Source: Nitrososphaerota archaeon
GTDB lineage: Archaea; Thermoproteota; Bathyarchaeia; Bathyarchaeales; Bathycorpusculaceae
Length of the DNA: 6,291 bases
NCBI GenBank assembly: GCA_031282985.1
Contig: JAITCR010000148.1
Location: 1 to 6,291 of the forward strand
Reading direction: 5' to 3'
Every line of letters begins with the position of its first letter. The stretch's first letter is position 1. Shown in pieces: positions 5,987 through 6,291 of this stretch. The notes below the pieces were generated by a model. It had not been told where the DNA came from, searched no databases, and worked only from the letters and a program-made list of their open reading frames with translations. The position numbers were made by a program, and so were the translations under genes.

Positions 5987-6291
5987 AGTTTTCACCAATA
6001 GGAAGATATCGTTGTTGTTTAGATTTGGGTAAAAATACCCAGTGAAGTAGGGTTCGTCAGAGTTTTAGAGAAATGTCAACCATGATGACACATTTAGAAA
6101 CTGCCGTGGTTCGACGAGTAACTGCCCAAAATGATGCTTAGAACCTGTCCTCAATAACACAGCCTCATGAGCAGAATTGTTGAGTGCGCTATCATACCAT
6201 GTTTCCTCCAGATCTACGGCTATTTCATAATCCTTTGATAATCACCTAAACCACACAAACCAACTAAAAATTCACCCACACACCAACATTT
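5987..6291. other. Gene-poor right flank with hairpins and an A/C-rich end
   Basis: No gene is recognised with confidence. The stretch contains a perfect inverted repeat, TGGGTA at 6026-6031 and TACCCA at 6036-6041, with an AAAA loop. A longer potential stem pairs 6052-6058 with 6113-6119 (two G-T pairs) and encloses TGTCA/TGACA at 6074-6078 and 6086-6090. A 58-codon frame without stops runs on the minus strand (6065-6241). The last ~50 bases are A/C-rich with no G, like the left edge of the window. Confidence 0.5.
6065..6241 (-). pseudogene. Possible gene remnant: 58-codon open frame without a normal start
   Basis: On the minus strand a frame runs from just after a TGA (6244-6242) to a TAA at 6067-6065. 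The peptide begins LSKDYEIAVDLEETWYDS and ends QFLNVSSWLTFL. It has a balanced, protein-like composition with acidic residues, Trp and His, and little low complexity, but it contains no Met and begins at TTA. The sequence upstream contains further in-frame stops. I do not recognise a family. It may be the decayed 3' end of a gene or a chance open frame. Confidence 0.2.

Noticed and set aside
6108..6117. tRNA T-arm-like GGTTCGACGA
   Set aside because: No acceptor, D or anticodon stems can be drawn around it, so it is a chance match.
6082..6137. Box C/D guide RNA suggested by ATGATGA (6082-6088) and ATGATGC (6131-6137)
   Set aside because: Exact box D (CTGA) elements are missing: only CTGC occurs 12 bases after the first box, and nothing suitable follows the second. 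The spacing does not give two proper guides.

Overview
The window carries five protein-coding genes that together point to an archaeon. The strongest evidence is a pair encoding the catalytic and scaffold proteins of the box C/D RNA 2'-O-methyltransferase: fibrillarin, and Nop5, the single archaeal counterpart of Nop56/Nop58. An archaeal-type M20 metallohydrolase and the separate beta subunit of an ADP-forming acetate-CoA ligase agree with this. The low-to-moderate GC content, TATA-like promoters, short leaders and T-rich ends after genes also fit. A Bathyarchaeia-like or other TACK lineage is my best guess, but this rests on general resemblance only and the lineage is not proven by the sequence.

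Layout: 1-525 has no gene I can support, and its first ~120 bases are extremely A/C-rich with almost no G. Fibrillarin (526-1248, minus) and nop5 (1223-2695, minus) form an overlapping two-gene operon transcribed leftward. A 180-base divergent promoter region (2696-2875) separates it from htpX (2876-3862, plus), a membrane zinc protease. An M20-family metallohydrolase (3947-5173, plus) follows. Next comes a 73-base leader with a possible six-codon upstream reading frame, then acdB (5247-5942, plus). A pyrimidine tract follows acdB. The last ~350 bases hold small hairpins and an unexplained 58-codon open frame on the minus strand, ending in another A/C-rich tract.

How the genes relate: Nop5 and fibrillarin assemble with L7Ae (not in the window) on C/D guide RNAs to methylate rRNA and tRNA. 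HtpX handles membrane-protein quality control. The M20 enzyme probably trims small peptides or acylated amino acids. AcdB makes ATP from acyl-CoA, which fits fermentation of peptides or amino acids. The last three look like neighbours rather than one pathway.

The most notable point is that Nop5 ends in a ~107-residue Arg/Gly-rich tail resembling the GAR domain that eukaryotes carry on the N-terminus of fibrillarin. The fibrillarin reading frame stays open through the DNA encoding that tail, and the fibrillarin gene starts inside its final codons. I see no defence system, CRISPR array, tRNA, rRNA or clear mobile element.
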